Below are positions 63,569 to 64,000 of a stretch of DNA of 64,000 nt, piece after piece. The stretch is from the NCBI GenBank assembly GCA_031761405.1, contig JASEVX010000007.1, positions 42,920,411 to 42,984,410 of the forward strand. Reading direction: 5' to 3'. The translations under genes and the position numbers were made by a program. Position 1 is the stretch's first letter; each line of letters starts with the position of its first letter. The DNA is from Serripes groenlandicus. Its lineage: Eukaryota > Mollusca > Bivalvia > Cardiida > Cardiidae. The notes under the pieces are model-generated. The model ran no database searches and was not told the origin of the DNA. It saw only the letters and a list, made by a program, of their open reading frames with translations.

Positions 63569-63617
63569 GGCTCGGTGATTTCCGTCTGAAGTCGTAAATT
63601 ACGGAAATCACCGAGCC
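63569..63617. repeat. Hairpin with perfect 17-bp arms
   Basis: GGCTCGGTGATTTCCGT (63569-63585) and its exact inverse (63601-63617) around a 15-base loop. Confidence 0.85.
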
Positions 63618-64000
63618 CATTAGGGAAGTTCTATATTAAAGCAACATATGCAACGAAATTCAAGATCGATGTTATAAACATTCATTTTGAAACAGTTCCT
63701 TTAAGCTTTTTTCCAAATTAAGCATATCTGAAGCAGTCAATGATAAGATCAAACTTGCACTCGCACCAGAACTTTTTTCCTGGCTCGAAACAACGGACTT
63801 CTGGCTGCGATTTCGGAAGTAAATTATCTGACAAGGCTCTATACTGCTGGCTGCCGAACTCAACATTTATAGTTTGATGTTTGTTAAATTGGCTACGGAC
63901 TCTCCCATGTGCAAAGGTGGACAAGTATGAATGTGTTTTGTTTGCAAAAACCTCGATATTGCTATTGGCGCTGAAAGAGTTAAAGGAAAACTATTCCTAT
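63618..64000. other. Unassigned; end of a TTAA-type repeat at the window edge
   Basis: 'gcgctgaaagagttaaagg' at 63970 matches the repeat end at 32535-32557. Two overlapping minus-strand frames of 64 and 68 codons have no recognisable motif, so I do not call genes. Confidence 0.35.

Noticed and set aside
63672..63924. Two overlapping minus-strand frames
   Set aside because: Two frames of similar length over the same bases, no motif, next to a dispersed repeat end.

Overview
The window is eukaryotic, AT-rich, intron-bearing DNA dominated by transposable elements. It is most likely a bivalve mollusc, and the mix of repeats suggests a heterodont, possibly dreissenid-like, species. That rests on recognised repeat styles: tripartite pearl/CvA-like elements, tRNA-derived SINEs with the conserved molluscan tail (GTGATATAACTGAAA then GTTGAAAACGGCGTTAAACCC then AATC repeats), and palindromic MITEs beginning GAGCCGTTCCACGAGAAAAC. 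The species cannot be fixed from the sequence alone. I see no bacterial genes, no CRISPR array and no convincing functional tRNA or rRNA gene.

Only two complete protein-coding genes are well supported, and both belong to one transposon. A structurally complete PIF/Harbinger element lies at 49619-56112. It has 40-bp terminal inverted repeats, a TTA target duplication and dense subterminal ACGT motifs. It carries an uninterrupted 424-aa HARBI1-type DDE transposase (50271-51545, +) and a convergent three-exon gene for a 470-aa MADF/Myb-like DNA-binding partner (52605-55700, -). A probable host gene contributes one terminal exon at 13784-13927 (+), ending in a plausible C-terminus with poly(A) signals downstream; its earlier exons were not found.

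Layout: 0-13 kb is pearl-like elements with internal 130-170 bp tandem repeats, including a three-level nest at 8249-11519, plus SINEs. 13-17.3 kb is a cluster of a TTAA-flanked, piggyBac-like palindromic MITE (called MITE-1 here). 17.7-27 kb mixes MITEs, SINEs, a duplicated SINE block, a long palindrome and microsatellites. 27.3-30.3 kb has a 43-bp minisatellite, a C-tract and a perfect 36-bp palindrome. 31-36.2 kb has tandem repeats and a Mutator-type MITE with a 9-bp target duplication that contains a mariner-type MITE. 37.7-38.9 kb is a 1.2-kb CT-rich microsatellite. 41-42.6 kb is a 64-bp minisatellite grown inside a SINE. 43.4-47.6 kb holds MITEs and a 1.35-kb element with CRE and forkhead motifs in both arms. 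49.6-56.1 kb is the Harbinger element, followed by a 5S-rRNA-derived fragment. 57.4-64 kb has a 55-bp minisatellite grown inside a MITE-1 copy, SINEs, and 43-bp and 42-bp minisatellites.

Two themes join the regions: transposons inserted into transposons, giving readable relative ages, and transposon interiors that have expanded into minisatellites at least twice. All identifications come from reading the sequence by eye; no database search was run.
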